In this document: positions 34,084 to 43,358 of the stretch, piece by piece
Layout of the letters: each line of letters begins with the position of its first letter
Numbering within the stretch: position 1 is the stretch's first letter
Assembly: GCF_003666685.1 (NCBI RefSeq)
Contig: NZ_RCIZ01000001.1
Span: 620,001 to 684,000, forward strand
Direction of reading: 5' to 3'
From: Mesorhizobium sp. YM1C-6-2
GTDB lineage: Bacteria; Pseudomonadota; Alphaproteobacteria; Rhizobiales; Rhizobiaceae
Length of the DNA stretch: 64,000 bases
The notes under the pieces: generated by a model
Told to the model about the DNA's origin: nothing
Databases searched by the model: none
Seen by the model: the letters and a program-made list of their open reading frames with translations, nothing else
Made by a program: the position numbers and the translations under genes

Positions 34084-35601
34084 ATGCCGTCCATCGTGAG
34101 AAACGTCGCCCTCGCCCTCCTGCTGCTTGCCGGCGGCCTTGCGCCCGTACATGCGGATCCGCGGGAAAGGCCGGCGCCGACCGGCGGCGTCCTCTCGCTG
34201 CTCCCGGCCCCCAAGACCACCGACCATTCGCTGACGCTTGCCGGCCAGACGATGCGCTACCAGGCGACCGCCGGCACGCTGTCGCTGCTGGCGGGCGATG
34301 GCGCCGTCACCGCGGAAATCTTCTACGTCTCTTATGAGATGCCCTCCCGGGAAACCCCTGCCGACGCAGCGCAGCGTCCGGTCACCTTCGTCTTCAACGG
34401 CGGTCCGGGAGCGGCTTCCGCCTATCTCCATCTCGGCGCCCTCGGTCCGCGCATCATAGCGACGGCCCCGGACGGAGCCTTCCTGCCGTCACCGCAGAAA
34501 CTCGTCGACAATGCGGACACCTGGCTCGACATGACCGACCTGGTCTTCGTCGACCCGGTCGGCACGGGTTACAGCCGCATGGCTCCCGGCCAGGAAAACC
34601 GCGATTTCTGGGGCGTCGACAAGGATGCTTCGTCGATGGGCGCCTTCATCCGCCTCTATCTCGCCAAGACCGGCCGCACCGGATCGCCGGTGTTCCTGGC
34701 CGGCGAAAGCTACGGCGGCTTCCGTGCCGCGCTGCTTGCCCGCACGCTGCAGGAGGATGTCGGCATCAGCCCGGCCGGCATCGTGCTGATCTCGCCGGCG
34801 CTCGAATTCATGCTGGTGCGCCCCGACCAGTTCGATCCGCTCCACTGGGCGCTCGAACTGCCCTCCCTCGCGGCTGTCCGCCTGGGCAGCGAAGGCGTCT
34901 CCGGTCGGGCCTTGCGGGAGCGGCTGCGGGAGGTCGAGGACTATGCGCTCGGCGACTACCTCTCGGCGCTCGCCGGAGGCCTCGAGCAGGGCGGTCGGCT
35001 GGCGAGCCAGCGCGTTGCCGACATCACCGGCCTGCCGCTCGACCTCGTCCAGCGGAACTTCGCGCGCATTCCGACATCGCTCTTCGCCAGGGAGTTTGCG
35101 CGCAGCAAGGGCAACGTGCTCAGCCCCTATGACGGCATGATTGCCACGGCCGACATCGCGCCGGAGAGCGCCCGCCTCTCCGGCCCCGACCCGGTTCTCG
35201 ACCGCAGCGTGCCGGTGCTCACCTCCGCCTTCACCGACTATGTCCGCGACGAGCTGAATTTCCGCACCGACATCTCCTATCGGCTGCTCAACGGCGAGAT
35301 CAGCGGCAACTGGGACTATGGGACCAGCCCCTCCCGTCAGGGCTATGCCGGCGTCATGAACGATCTCCAGCGCGCGCGTTCGCTCAACCCTTCGCTACGG
35401 GTGCTGATCGTCCACGGCTACACAGATCTGGTCACGCCCTACATGTCGTCGCGCTATCTCGTCAGCCAGCTTCCCACGCTTCCCGGTGCCCGGCCGATCC
35501 GTCTCGACACGGTCGAGGGCGGGCACATGATGTATTTCAGGCACGACGGCCGCGAGGCGCTGAAGGAAGCGGCGTCGGAGCTCTATCTGTCGACCCAGTA
35601 G
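34084..35601 (+). CDS. S10-family serine carboxypeptidase (exported)
   Basis: The 505-residue protein has an N-terminal signal peptide (LALLLLAGGLAPVHA) and the S10 alpha/beta-hydrolase motifs: VFNGGPGAASA oxyanion region, Ser209 in GESYGG, Asp448 in HGYTDLVTP and His481 in GGHMM. It removes C-terminal residues from peptides in the periplasm. ATG 34084 is preferred to the adjacent GTG. It follows the aminopeptidase gene with a 104-base gap, so both may serve peptide use. Confidence 0.9.
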   Translation: MPSIVRNVALALLLLAGGLAPVHADPRERPAPTGGVLSLLPAPKTTDHSLTLAGQTMRYQATAGTLSLLAGDGAVTAEIFYVSYEMPSRETPADAAQRPVTFVFNGGPGAASAYLHLGALGPRIIATAPDGAFLPSPQKLVDNADTWLDMTDLVFVDPVGTGYSRMAPGQENRDFWGVDKDASSMGAFIRLYLAKTGRTGSPVFLAGESYGGFRAALLARTLQEDVGISPAGIVLISPALEFMLVRPDQFDPLHWALELPSLAAVRLGSEGVSGRALRERLREVEDYALGDYLSALAGGLEQGGRLASQRVADITGLPLDLVQRNFARIPTSLFAREFARSKGNVLSPYDGMIATADIAPESARLSGPDPVLDRSVPVLTSAFTDYVRDELNFRTDISYRLLNGEISGNWDYGTSPSRQGYAGVMNDLQRARSLNPSLRVLIVHGYTDLVTPYMSSRYLVSQLPTLPGARPIRLDTVEGGHMMYFRHDGREALKEAASELYLSTQ

Positions 35602-35642
35602 GTCCGCGCCACAACTTGTGGGAACCCCCACGCAACTTTGAC

Positions 35643-35670
35643 TTGGCATTGCCGAGATCACCGCTAAGAT
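35643..35670 (+). promoter_or_regulatory. Likely promoter of the ProX-like gene
   Basis: TTGGCA (35643-35648) and TAAGAT (35665-35670) are spaced by 16 bases, with five and four matches to the sigma-70 hexamers. Near-symmetrical CTTGGCA/TGCCGAG (35642-35656) overlaps the -35 and could be an operator. Confidence 0.45.
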
Positions 35671-35698
35671 GGATGGTGGGGGTATCGGCGAATGACGC

Positions 35699-36664
35699 AT
35701 GGAGGGATGCGGCTTGGTTCTTCGACGGATGCTCCTCGCGGCAGGCACGGTCCTGTCGCTCACCGGGTCGTCATTTGCGGCCGATATGGTGATCGCGATG
35801 CCGAACTGGCCATCGGGCCAGGCTGCGGCCAATATCCTGAAACTGGCGATCGCCGAGAAATTCCATCTTGACGCCGAGGTGCGCGAACTCGGCACGATGC
35901 TCGCCTTCGCCGGCATGGAGACCGGCGAGGTCGATGTCGTCCCGGAAGTGTGGCGTCCCAATTTCGACGATCTCGTCAAGCGCTACGGCCAGGATGGCAG
36001 CAAGACCGTCGTGCTCGGCGAGCGCGCGGTGCCGGCATGGCAGGGCCTGTGCGCGACGCAGGACGCCGCGGCCGCCGGCATCAAGGATGTCGCCGACCTG
36101 AGCGATCCGGCCAAGACCGCCGTGCTGGATACCGATGGCGACGGTCAGGGCGAGGTATGGATCGGCGCCACGACCTGGAAGTCGACCGGCATCGAGCGGG
36201 TGCGCGCCAACAGCTACGGCTATGCAAAGACCGTTACCTTGGTCGAGGCCGAGGAAGACGTCGCCATGGCCGCGGTGGACGCCGCCGTGGCGACCGGCCG
36301 GCCGATGGTGTTCTACTGCTACGAGCCCCACCATGTCTTCAAGCTGCACGACGTGGTGCGCCTCACCGAACCCGCCTACGACCCGGCCAAATGGAACATC
36401 GTCGCCCAGTCCGACGACCCGCTCTGGATATCGAAGTCCAGCGCGCCGGTCGCCTGGGGTCCCGTCGAGTTCCACGTCGCCTGGTCTTCCGGTTTCGCCA
36501 AGAAGCATGCCGATGTGGCGGCATTCCTCGAGAAGGTGGATTTCAAGCCGGACGAGATATCGGCGATGAGCTACGCGCTGCAGGTCGACCGGCAGCCGGC
36601 GGCTGATTACGCCAAGGCCTGGGTCGAGCAGAACAAGGGCCGCATCGAGGAATGGGGGCAGTGA
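35699..36664 (+). CDS. Glycine betaine/proline-type ABC binding protein (ProX-like, periplasmic)
   Basis: This protein of about 316-321 residues has a signal peptide (LLAAGTVLSLTGSSFA) and the OpuAC/ProX fold (IAMPNWPSGQAAANILKLAIAEK, then GEVDVVPEVWRPN). An ATG at 35699 is possible, but a TTG at 35714 has GAGGGA in a better place and is equally likely. It binds a quaternary-amine or choline-like ligand by family. No permease or ATPase gene is adjacent, so it may be an orphan receptor. Its stop overlaps the next start by one base. Confidence 0.85.
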   Translation: MEGCGLVLRRMLLAAGTVLSLTGSSFAADMVIAMPNWPSGQAAANILKLAIAEKFHLDAEVRELGTMLAFAGMETGEVDVVPEVWRPNFDDLVKRYGQDGSKTVVLGERAVPAWQGLCATQDAAAAGIKDVADLSDPAKTAVLDTDGDGQGEVWIGATTWKSTGIERVRANSYGYAKTVTLVEAEEDVAMAAVDAAVATGRPMVFYCYEPHHVFKLHDVVRLTEPAYDPAKWNIVAQSDDPLWISKSSAPVAWGPVEFHVAWSSGFAKKHADVAAFLEKVDFKPDEISAMSYALQVDRQPAADYAKAWVEQNKGRIEEWGQ

Positions 36665-37332
36665 TGGCTGGGATCAACAGACGCCGGCTGCTCTTTGGCG
36701 CAACCCTGCTCTCGGCCTTCGGCTTGAGCACGGTCGCCTCGGTCGCCGATACGGAAATCTATGACGCCAAGACGCGCAAATGGGTCAAGTACGACCGCGC
36801 GACAGCGCGCAAGATGTTTGCCCGCAACGGGCAGCCGCCCGAGGCGTTCCGCATGCAGATGGTGAAGTTCCGCACCGCTGAAAAGCCGGGCACCATCATC
36901 ATCGACGGCAACCAGCATTTCCTCTACCTCGTCCAGCCCGGCCACCAGGCCATCCGCTACGGCATCGGCGTCGGGCGGGAAGGTTTTGGCTGGGCCGGCA
37001 TCGTCAGGGTCGGCCGCACGGCAGAATGGCCGACATGGACGCCGCCGGCCGAGATGGTGGCGCGTGATCCGAACGCAGCCAAATGGGCAGGCGGCCAGCC
37101 CGGCGGACCGGACAATCCGCTCGGCGCCCGCGCGCTCTATCTCTACGAGGGCGACCGGGACACGATCTACCGCATCCACGGCACGCCGGAGCCATGGACC
37201 ATTGGCCTCGACGTCTCGTCCGGCTGCATCCGCATGAACAATGACGACATCGTCGATCTGCATTCGCGCATCAACGTCGGCGCAAAGGTGATCGTGCTGA
37301 TGCAAGGCGCGGCGCTCTACAAAGGCGTCTAG
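36664..37332 (+). CDS. L,D-transpeptidase (YkuD domain), periplasmic
   Basis: The 222-residue protein has a Tat-like export signal (NRRRLLFGATLLSAF) and a YkuD catalytic domain with His172 in HGT and the nucleophile Cys188 in SSGCIRM. It forms 3-3 cross-links in peptidoglycan or attaches proteins to it. The start shares one base with the ProX-like stop, and a small lipoprotein gene follows 26 bases later. Confidence 0.92.
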   Translation: MAGINRRRLLFGATLLSAFGLSTVASVADTEIYDAKTRKWVKYDRATARKMFARNGQPPEAFRMQMVKFRTAEKPGTIIIDGNQHFLYLVQPGHQAIRYGIGVGREGFGWAGIVRVGRTAEWPTWTPPAEMVARDPNAAKWAGGQPGGPDNPLGARALYLYEGDRDTIYRIHGTPEPWTIGLDVSSGCIRMNNDDIVDLHSRINVGAKVIVLMQGAALYKGV

Positions 37333-37358
37333 CTCAAATTCCCGGAGGAGGGGAAACG

Positions 37359-37670
37359 ATGCCTGCACTGGAAACATCGATTGTCTTGAAAGCGCTGGCG
37401 GCCGCGGCGCTGCTGGCGGCGGCCGGATGCCAGTCCTCGTCGCCGGAGCCGCAGCAGATGGCGCGAACCACCTTGCAGACCGCTCCTGCCGACCTGCAGC
37501 TGCTCTGCGCCAATGCGGTCGCGACCCAGACCGGCGCCGCATCGGACAAGGTGCTGCCCGTCAATTCGCGCCAACTCGACGCCACCTCCTTCCAGGTGGA
37601 ACTGGACGCGGCCGGCAAGCGACATTCCTGCGTTGTCGACAATGACGGCAACGTGAAGTCGGTCACCTGA
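37359..37670 (+). CDS. Small predicted lipoprotein
   Basis: The 103-residue protein has a signal peptide and lipobox ending LLAAAGC (Cys24 as lipidation site). The mature part is about 80 residues, with SPEPQQMART and NSRQLDATSFQVELD. I do not recognise the family. GGAGG lies before the ATG. It is probably co-transcribed with the L,D-transpeptidase gene and located in the envelope. Confidence 0.8.
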   Translation: MPALETSIVLKALAAAALLAAAGCQSSSPEPQQMARTTLQTAPADLQLLCANAVATQTGAASDKVLPVNSRQLDATSFQVELDAAGKRHSCVVDNDGNVKSVT

Positions 37671-37753
37671 CGGCTGGATTCCGCTCCGCGCGGGCTGCAC
37701 CGGCATCCCCGTCATCGGAGAGGCCGCGCAGCCTGCCGCAGATTTCTGAAATC

Positions 37754-37767
37754 CATTTGACTAAATG
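37754..37767. promoter_or_regulatory. Palindrome at the ROK gene promoter
   Basis: CATTT-GACT-AAATG forms a perfect 14-base inverted repeat, and TTGACT (37757-37762) within it could be the -35 element (TAACCT at 37779-37784 as -10). It lies 41 bases before the ROK start and shares ATTTGACTA with the palindrome near 62.6 kb. Confidence 0.45.
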
Positions 37768-37807
37768 ATCATGCGGTGTAACCTTACCTTGGGAGAGGGC
37801 AGCACGC

Positions 37808-38980
37808 GTGGTACTCAGAGGCACAAACCAGGAGTTCACACGGCCGTATAACCGGCGCATCGTGCTGGAGTCCGTGCGCCTGCACAGCCCGACGACGCGC
37901 AGCGAGATCGCCGCCCGAGTGGGGCTGACGGTGCAGACCGTGTCCACCATCGTCCGCGAGCTGGAAGAGCAGAAATACGTCGTCTCCTTCCGCGAGGACC
38001 CGAAGGGGCGCGGGCTGCCGCCCTCGCTTCTGCGCATCAATCCCGAAGGCGGTTTCGCGATCGGCGTCCACATGACCCCGATCGGCCTCCACGCGGCCCT
38101 CGTCGACCTGAGCGGGAACGTCGTCGCCAGCCGGCACCACCCGGTGGCGAATGCCTCGCCGGCTGCGGCCTTCGAGATCATAGGCGGGATGGTTCCGGAA
38201 CTGATCGCGCTCAGGCCGCAGGGACGCATGCTCGGCATCGGCATGGCGCTGCCCGGTCCGTTCGGGGTCGAGTCGATGAGCTTCGTCGGGCCGACGACGA
38301 TGACCGGCTGGGAAGGTGTTTCGATCACCGAGAGCCTGGTCGAGCTGACCGGCCTGCCGGCCTTCCTGGAGACCGACATGGCGGCCGCCGCGCTCGGCGA
38401 GCAGCTCTACGGCCTCGGCCAGCACTATCAGGAATATTATTACCTCTTTTTCAGCGTCGGGCTCGGTGGCGCGGTGGTCCATGAGGGCCGCGTGATGCGC
38501 GGCGCCTGGGGCAATGCCGGCGAGATCGGCCACATTCCGGTCGTGCCGGCGGGAGAGGCCTGTCCTTGCGGCAATCACGGCTGTCTCGAGCGCTATCTTT
38601 CGCTCGATGCGCTCAGGCGTTCGGGGCTTAGTCAGGCGGGCTGGATCGAGGCCGTGGCGCCGGTCTTCCGCAGCGCCATCACGACCATCGAGAACCTATT
38701 CGACCCGGAGACCGTCGTGCTTGGCGGGATGGCGTCGGCGGAGCTGCTCGACGGGCTGGCGGCGCTGGCCGCCGAATTGCCCAACTCGATCGCCGCGCGG
38801 CGCGATCGCAAGACGCCGCGCGTCGTCGTCGGCCGCGGCGGCGAGCACGCGGTGCTGCGCGGAGCGGCGGCGCTTGCCGTGTCAGGCGTGCTTTCGCCCC
38901 GCTTCGGCCAGATGTTCGCCGGCGAACGCGATCGGCACGTCCTCGATGCGGGTTCTGATGGGGGAGAGGTCGCTGCATGA
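37808..38980 (+). CDS. ROK family transcriptional regulator
   Basis: The 390-residue protein has an N-terminal winged helix-turn-helix (TRSEIAARVGLTVQTVS) and a C-terminal ROK domain with the sugar-kinase-like fold. The ROK zinc motif is complete (CPCGNHGCLERY), and GIGMALPGPFGV is the phosphate-binding region. It starts with GTG 37808. It heads an operon with the sugar importer and SDR genes, overlapping the ATPase gene by ATGA, so it likely senses the imported sugar and controls this operon. Confidence 0.93.
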   Translation: MVLRGTNQEFTRPYNRRIVLESVRLHSPTTRSEIAARVGLTVQTVSTIVRELEEQKYVVSFREDPKGRGLPPSLLRINPEGGFAIGVHMTPIGLHAALVDLSGNVVASRHHPVANASPAAAFEIIGGMVPELIALRPQGRMLGIGMALPGPFGVESMSFVGPTTMTGWEGVSITESLVELTGLPAFLETDMAAAALGEQLYGLGQHYQEYYYLFFSVGLGGAVVHEGRVMRGAWGNAGEIGHIPVVPAGEACPCGNHGCLERYLSLDALRRSGLSQAGWIEAVAPVFRSAITTIENLFDPETVVLGGMASAELLDGLAALAAELPNSIAARRDRKTPRVVVGRGGEHAVLRGAAALAVSGVLSPRFGQMFAGERDRHVLDAGSDGGEVAA

Positions 38981-39741
38981 CGACGCCATTGCTCGTGCTC
39001 GAGGACATCCGCAAGAATTTCGGCGCCATCGAAGCGCTGAAGGGCATCAGCTTCACGATCGGCAAGGGCGAGGTCGTCGCGCTGCTCGGCGACAACGGCG
39101 CCGGCAAGTCGACGCTGGTCAAGATCATCTCGGGCGGCCTCGAGCCGACGTCGGGCAGGATGCTCTTCGAGGGCGAGGAGTTCCTGGCCAGGTCGCCTGC
39201 CGAAGCCAAGGCGGCCGGCATCGAGACCGTCTACCAGGACCTCTCGCTCTGCACCAATGTGGACGTGGTCGCGAACTTCTTCATGGGCCGCGAGATCACG
39301 CGCAAAAGGCTCGGCATTCCGATCCTGGACGAGCGCGCCATGGAGCGCGAGACGGCCAAGGCGCTGTCCAATGCCGGCACGCGCATCCCCTCGCTACGCA
39401 CCAATGTCGAACACTTGTCCGGCGGCCAGCGGCAGGCGATTGAGCTCAACCGCTTCGTGCACTGGGGCGGCAAGCTGGTGCTGCTCGATGAACCTTTCGC
39501 TGCGCTCGGCGTCGAGCAGACACGGCGCGGCCTCGACATGATCCGCCAGGTCGCCGCGCAGGGCATCGGCGTCGTCATCATCACGCACATCATGCAGCAG
39601 GCGTTCCAGGTCGCCGACCGCATCGTCGTGATCCGCCAGGGCGTCGTCGCGGGCGACGTGGCGCGTTCGAAAACCAGTCCCGACGCGGTGGTCTCCATGA
39701 TCACCGGGGAGGCCCTTGCCGGCGCCGGACCGGCAGGCTGA
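38977..39741 (+). CDS. Sugar ABC transporter ATP-binding protein (single-domain, FrcA type)
   Basis: The 254-residue protein has Walker [10 protein letters not shown] (about 38-46), signature [13 protein letters not shown] and Walker [11 protein letters not shown]. It resembles FrcA of the rhizobial fructose importer, with one ABC domain instead of the RbsA tandem. ATGA overlaps the ROK gene. The binding protein and permease follow. Confidence 0.92.
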   Translation: MTTPLLVLEDIRKNFGAIEALKGISFTIGKGEVVALLGDNGAGKSTLVKIISGGLEPTSGRMLFEGEEFLARSPAEAKAAGIETVYQDLSLCTNVDVVANFFMGREITRKRLGIPILDERAMERETAKALSNAGTRIPSLRTNVEHLSGGQRQAIELNRFVHWGGKLVLLDEPFAALGVEQTRRGLDMIRQVAAQGIGVVIITHIMQQAFQVADRIVVIRQGVVAGDVARSKTSPDAVVSMITGEALAGAGPAG

Positions 39742-39782
39742 GGGACAAAAAGGGGAACCGGTACAACAGGAGGAAGAAGAAC

Positions 39783-40823
39783 ATGAAGCGAATACTCTTA
39801 TCCATGTTCGGCGTTCTGGCATTGGCGGCTGCCATGCTGACGCCGGCCTTTGCCCAGTCCAAGGGCGTCGTTTACTACCTCGTCCCGACCTTGCTCGATG
39901 AGTTTCAGACCGGCTCGGTGAGCGCGCTGGAGATGTTCCTGAAGCAGGTCGGCTACGAGACGAAGACGTTGAACGCCGACAACAAGACCGACGCGCAGCA
40001 GTCGCAGATGAACGACGTGATCGCTCTGAAGCCTGCCGCCATCGTCCTTGCGGCGGTCGACTTCAATGCCCTCAAGCCGTCGATCGAGGCGGCGCGCGCC
40101 GCCGGCATCCCGGTCGTCGAGTTCGATCGCCAGATCACCTCGACGCCCTCCGACTTCACTTCGGTGGCGGGCACGATCGAGATCGGCCATGTCGCGGCCG
40201 AGCAGGCGCAGAAGCTGCTGACCGCCAAGAACGGCTCGGTGAAGGGCAAGATCCTGCAGGTGCTCGGCGATCCCGGCGATCCCTACACGCTCGACATCCA
40301 GAAGGGTTTCGAGGAGAAGATGAAGGCCTTCGCGGAGGTCACCATCGTCTCGCATCCCGCGATGCAGTGGGAAGCCAGCAACGCCGGCACGATCGTCGCC
40401 GACCAGCTCGTCGCCAATCCCGACATCGACCTGATCTTCAACCACGCGGCGCATCTCTCCGTGGCTGCCGTCGCCTCGCTCGAGGCGGCCGGCAAGAAGC
40501 CTGGCGACATCATGATGATGAGCTCCAACGGAGCGCCTGTCGGTCTCGACCTGATCCGCAAGGGCTGGCTGAACGTCGAGGTGGAGCAGCCGCTCTATGC
40601 GCAGGCGGCGGCCGTCGCCATGTTCATGGACAAGGTGGTCAACAAGCAGGAGATCAAGGCCGGCGACTACGACGTGCTCGGCCTGCCGTCGGTCGTGACC
40701 ATCGAAGCCTGGGGTCCGAACATCAAGATCCCGGGCGCCGCCATCGACAAGGACAACGTCGACAACCCGGCCTTCTGGGGCAACATGAAGCCGCCTTCCG
40801 ACACGGTGAAGTCGGTGGAGTGA
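39783..40823 (+). CDS. Sugar ABC transporter substrate-binding protein (FrcB/RbsB type)
   Basis: The 346-residue protein has a Sec signal peptide (cleavage after AFA near residue 23) and the type I periplasmic-binding fold ([36 protein letters not shown]). AGGAGG lies well placed before ATG 39783. It is the receptor for the importer of the ROK operon. A strong hairpin follows. Confidence 0.92.
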   Translation: MKRILLSMFGVLALAAAMLTPAFAQSKGVVYYLVPTLLDEFQTGSVSALEMFLKQVGYETKTLNADNKTDAQQSQMNDVIALKPAAIVLAAVDFNALKPSIEAARAAGIPVVEFDRQITSTPSDFTSVAGTIEIGHVAAEQAQKLLTAKNGSVKGKILQVLGDPGDPYTLDIQKGFEEKMKAFAEVTIVSHPAMQWEASNAGTIVADQLVANPDIDLIFNHAAHLSVAAVASLEAAGKKPGDIMMMSSNGAPVGLDLIRKGWLNVEVEQPLYAQAAAVAMFMDKVVNKQEIKAGDYDVLGLPSVVTIEAWGPNIKIPGAAIDKDNVDNPAFWGNMKPPSDTVKSVE

Positions 40824-40830
40824 GGCGTGC

Positions 40831-40858
40831 GCTCCGGGCGGTTCTCGCCGCCCGGAGC
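40831..40858 (+). terminator. Hairpin between binding-protein and permease genes
   Basis: A perfect 11-base stem (40831-40841 with 40848-40858) has a 6-base TTCTCG loop and is located 7 bases after the stop. It has no T-run, so partial attenuation or 3' protection is likely. Confidence 0.6.
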
Positions 40859-40938
40859 ATCCCTCGTTTCTTCGTGATCCTGCTCATGCCGCGCGGCTTC
40901 CGCGCTGCCTCCGTCCAGTACTCGTCGCCGGATAGAAC

Positions 40939-41934
40939 ATGAACCCTCGCACCCGTCGCATCCTCGAGCTGATCCTCGACAACCTCGTCTGGTTCATGCT
41001 GCTGTTCGTGCTGGCGATCTTCTCGATCTTCATCCCGAACTATTTCCAGCTCGGCATCTTCGCCAACATCATCGAGGCGTCGAGCGTGCTGGGTGTCATG
41101 TCCATCGGCCTGGCGCTGGTGATCATAACCGGCCACATGGATCTGTCGGTCGAATCGGTGACGGCGCTCGGCGCCATGGCGGTCGGCATCCTGTTCTGCT
41201 CCGCCGGCATCGGCCTCGGCATCCAGCTGCATCCGGAATGGCTGATGGTGCCGGTCTCGCTGCTGGTCGCCATCTCCGTCGGCGCCCTGATCGGCGCGCT
41301 GAACGGCGTGCTCGTCGTCAAGCTGAACATGAGCGCCTTCATCATCACGCTGGCCTCCTACATCTGGGTGCGCGGCCTCGTGGTCGCGGTGTCCGGCGGC
41401 CGCTCGGCGCAGGATCTCGCCCCGGCGATTCGCTGGTTCGGCATCCAGCGGCTGTTTGGGCTGCCGCTCACCGCCTGGATCGCGATCAGCTGCTTTGTCA
41501 TCTTCTCCCTGATCATGGCGAAGACGCCGTTCGGCCGGCATCTCGTGATGATCGGCGGCAACCAGCAGGCGACCTACCGCGCCGGCATAAGGGTGACGCG
41601 CAACCTGATCATCGCCTTCGTGCTCGCCGGCGCCATCGCCGGGCTGGCCGGGTGGCTGCTGACCATCCGCACCTCGGGCGCTACGGCAAACCTCGGCGTC
41701 GGGCTCCTGTTCAACGCATTCGCGGCGGTCGTCATCGGCGGCGTCAGCCTAAAGGGCGGCGTCGGCTCGCTGCCCGGCGTCTATGCCGGAGTGCTGCTGC
41801 TTTCCTCGATCAACACCGCTATCAACCTCATGGGGCTTCCGGCCAACTTCACGCAGGTCATCCACGGACTGCTGGTGCTGGCCGCTGTCCTGCTGGACAC
41901 GCTGAAGCAGACCATTCGGCAAAGGCTCGCATAG
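40939..41934 (+). CDS. Sugar ABC transporter permease (FrcC/RbsC type)
   Basis: The 331-residue membrane protein has about eight to nine helices and the RbsC-class motifs TGHMDLSVESVTALGA and VVIGGVSLKGGVGSLPG. It completes the importer of the ROK operon. The SDR gene starts 8 bases after its stop. Confidence 0.92.
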   Translation: MNPRTRRILELILDNLVWFMLLFVLAIFSIFIPNYFQLGIFANIIEASSVLGVMSIGLALVIITGHMDLSVESVTALGAMAVGILFCSAGIGLGIQLHPEWLMVPVSLLVAISVGALIGALNGVLVVKLNMSAFIITLASYIWVRGLVVAVSGGRSAQDLAPAIRWFGIQRLFGLPLTAWIAISCFVIFSLIMAKTPFGRHLVMIGGNQQATYRAGIRVTRNLIIAFVLAGAIAGLAGWLLTIRTSGATANLGVGLLFNAFAAVVIGGVSLKGGVGSLPGVYAGVLLLSSINTAINLMGLPANFTQVIHGLLVLAAVLLDTLKQTIRQRLA

Positions 41935-41942
41935 GAACGGAC

Positions 41943-42713
41943 ATGACTGGAAGACTGGAAGGCAAGGTTGCCCTGGTGATCGGTGCCGCGCGCGGCATCG
42001 GCAAGGGGGTGGCGAAGCGTTTCGCCGAGGAAGGCGCCAAGCTGGTGCTGGCCGACGCCGACACGAAATACGGTCCCGCGACCGCTGACGAGCTAGGCGC
42101 CGTTTTCGTCCGTATCGACATCTCCAGGATGGAGGATGCCGAAACCGCGGTCGCGGTCGCGCTCGAGCATCACGGCCGGCTCGACATCATGGTGCAGAAC
42201 GCCGGCATCTATCCCTGGCAGCTGATCGAGAACACGACGTCAGAGGACTGGGACCGCGTCATGGGCGTCAACCTGCGCGGCTCCTTCAACGCCGCGCGCG
42301 CCGCACTCGCTCCGATGAAGCGCCAGCGTTCCGGCCGCATGCTGTTCACCTCGTCGATCACCGGGCCGCATGTGACCAGCCCCGGTCACGGCCACTATTC
42401 GGCGACCAAGGCCGGCATCAACGGCTTTATCCGCGCCGCGGCGCTGGAGTTCTCCGGCTATGGCGTCACCGTCAACGGCGTCGAGCCGGGCAACATCCTG
42501 ACCGAGGGCGTCCAGGAGCAGCGCGACGCCGCCTTCATCAGGAGCATGGAGGACGCCATCCCGCTCGGCCGCCTCGGCACCCCCCAGGACGTCGCCAACG
42601 CCTTCCTGTTCCTCGCCTCGGAGGAGGCGAGCTACATCACCGGCACCACGATCATCGTTGACGGCGGGCAGCTCCTGCCCGAGGGAGCCGACTTCCGCAT
42701 CCTGCCGCCATGA
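41943..42713 (+). CDS. Short-chain dehydrogenase/reductase (SDR)
   Basis: The 256-residue protein has the cofactor motif IGAARGIG, NAG (residues about 86-88), the active-site Ser and YSATK (Tyr152, Lys156). It is likely a sugar or polyol NAD(P) dehydrogenase of the imported compound. It overlaps the GNAT gene by ATGA. Confidence 0.92.
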   Translation: MTGRLEGKVALVIGAARGIGKGVAKRFAEEGAKLVLADADTKYGPATADELGAVFVRIDISRMEDAETAVAVALEHHGRLDIMVQNAGIYPWQLIENTTSEDWDRVMGVNLRGSFNAARAALAPMKRQRSGRMLFTSSITGPHVTSPGHGHYSATKAGINGFIRAAALEFSGYGVTVNGVEPGNILTEGVQEQRDAAFIRSMEDAIPLGRLGTPQDVANAFLFLASEEASYITGTTIIVDGGQLLPEGADFRILPP

Positions 42714-43348
42714 TCCTCGATTTCGGCGGCGGCTTCTTCCTGCGCCGGGCGACAAACGCCGACCATCCCGCCTTTTGCGCGGTGTGCGTGCGAACCGGCG
42801 ACGCCGGCAAGGACGCCACGTCGAGGGAGGACGATCCGGAGCTGATGGGGCAGATCTACGCCGTACCCTATCAGGTGCTGGAGCCGGATCTGGCCTTCGC
42901 GATCGACAGCCCGGACGGCGTGGCGGGCTATCTTTTCGGCGCGCTCGACACCGCGTCCTTCAATGCGCGCCTCGCCTCCGACTGGTATCCGGCGCTGCGC
43001 CGGCGCGTCTCCGACCCCGGCTCCGACCGGTCGGCCTGGCGGGGCAGCGACTGGGTGCGGCACACCATCCATCATGCGGACCTCGGCATTCCGGAAGCGC
43101 TCGCCGCATATCCTTCGCACGGCCATATCGACCTGCTGCCGAAGGCGCGCGGGCGAGGCATCGGCCGCCGCTGCATGGGCTTCCTCGAGGAGCGGCTTGC
43201 CGCCGCCGGCTCGACCGGCCTCTTCCTCGACGTGCATCCGCGCAACGTCGAGGCCCAGCGTTTCTACGCGGCGCTCGGTTATGCGCCGGTGCCCATGCAG
43301 ACCGCTTCGCCGATGTCGATTTTCATGGCGAAGAGCCTGCCGGCATGA
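42710..43348 (+). CDS. GNAT family N-acetyltransferase
   Basis: The 212-residue protein has the acetyl-CoA binding motif A (KARGRGIGRRCMGF, with RGxGxGR) near residue 147, followed by VHPRNVEAQRFYAALGY. The substrate is unknown. It is the last gene of the ROK operon and is convergent with the flavin monooxygenase gene 10 bases away. Confidence 0.85.
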   Translation: MILDFGGGFFLRRATNADHPAFCAVCVRTGDAGKDATSREDDPELMGQIYAVPYQVLEPDLAFAIDSPDGVAGYLFGALDTASFNARLASDWYPALRRRVSDPGSDRSAWRGSDWVRHTIHHADLGIPEALAAYPSHGHIDLLPKARGRGIGRRCMGFLEERLAAAGSTGLFLDVHPRNVEAQRFYAALGYAPVPMQTASPMSIFMAKSLPA

Positions 43349-43358
43349 AGGGCAGGGA

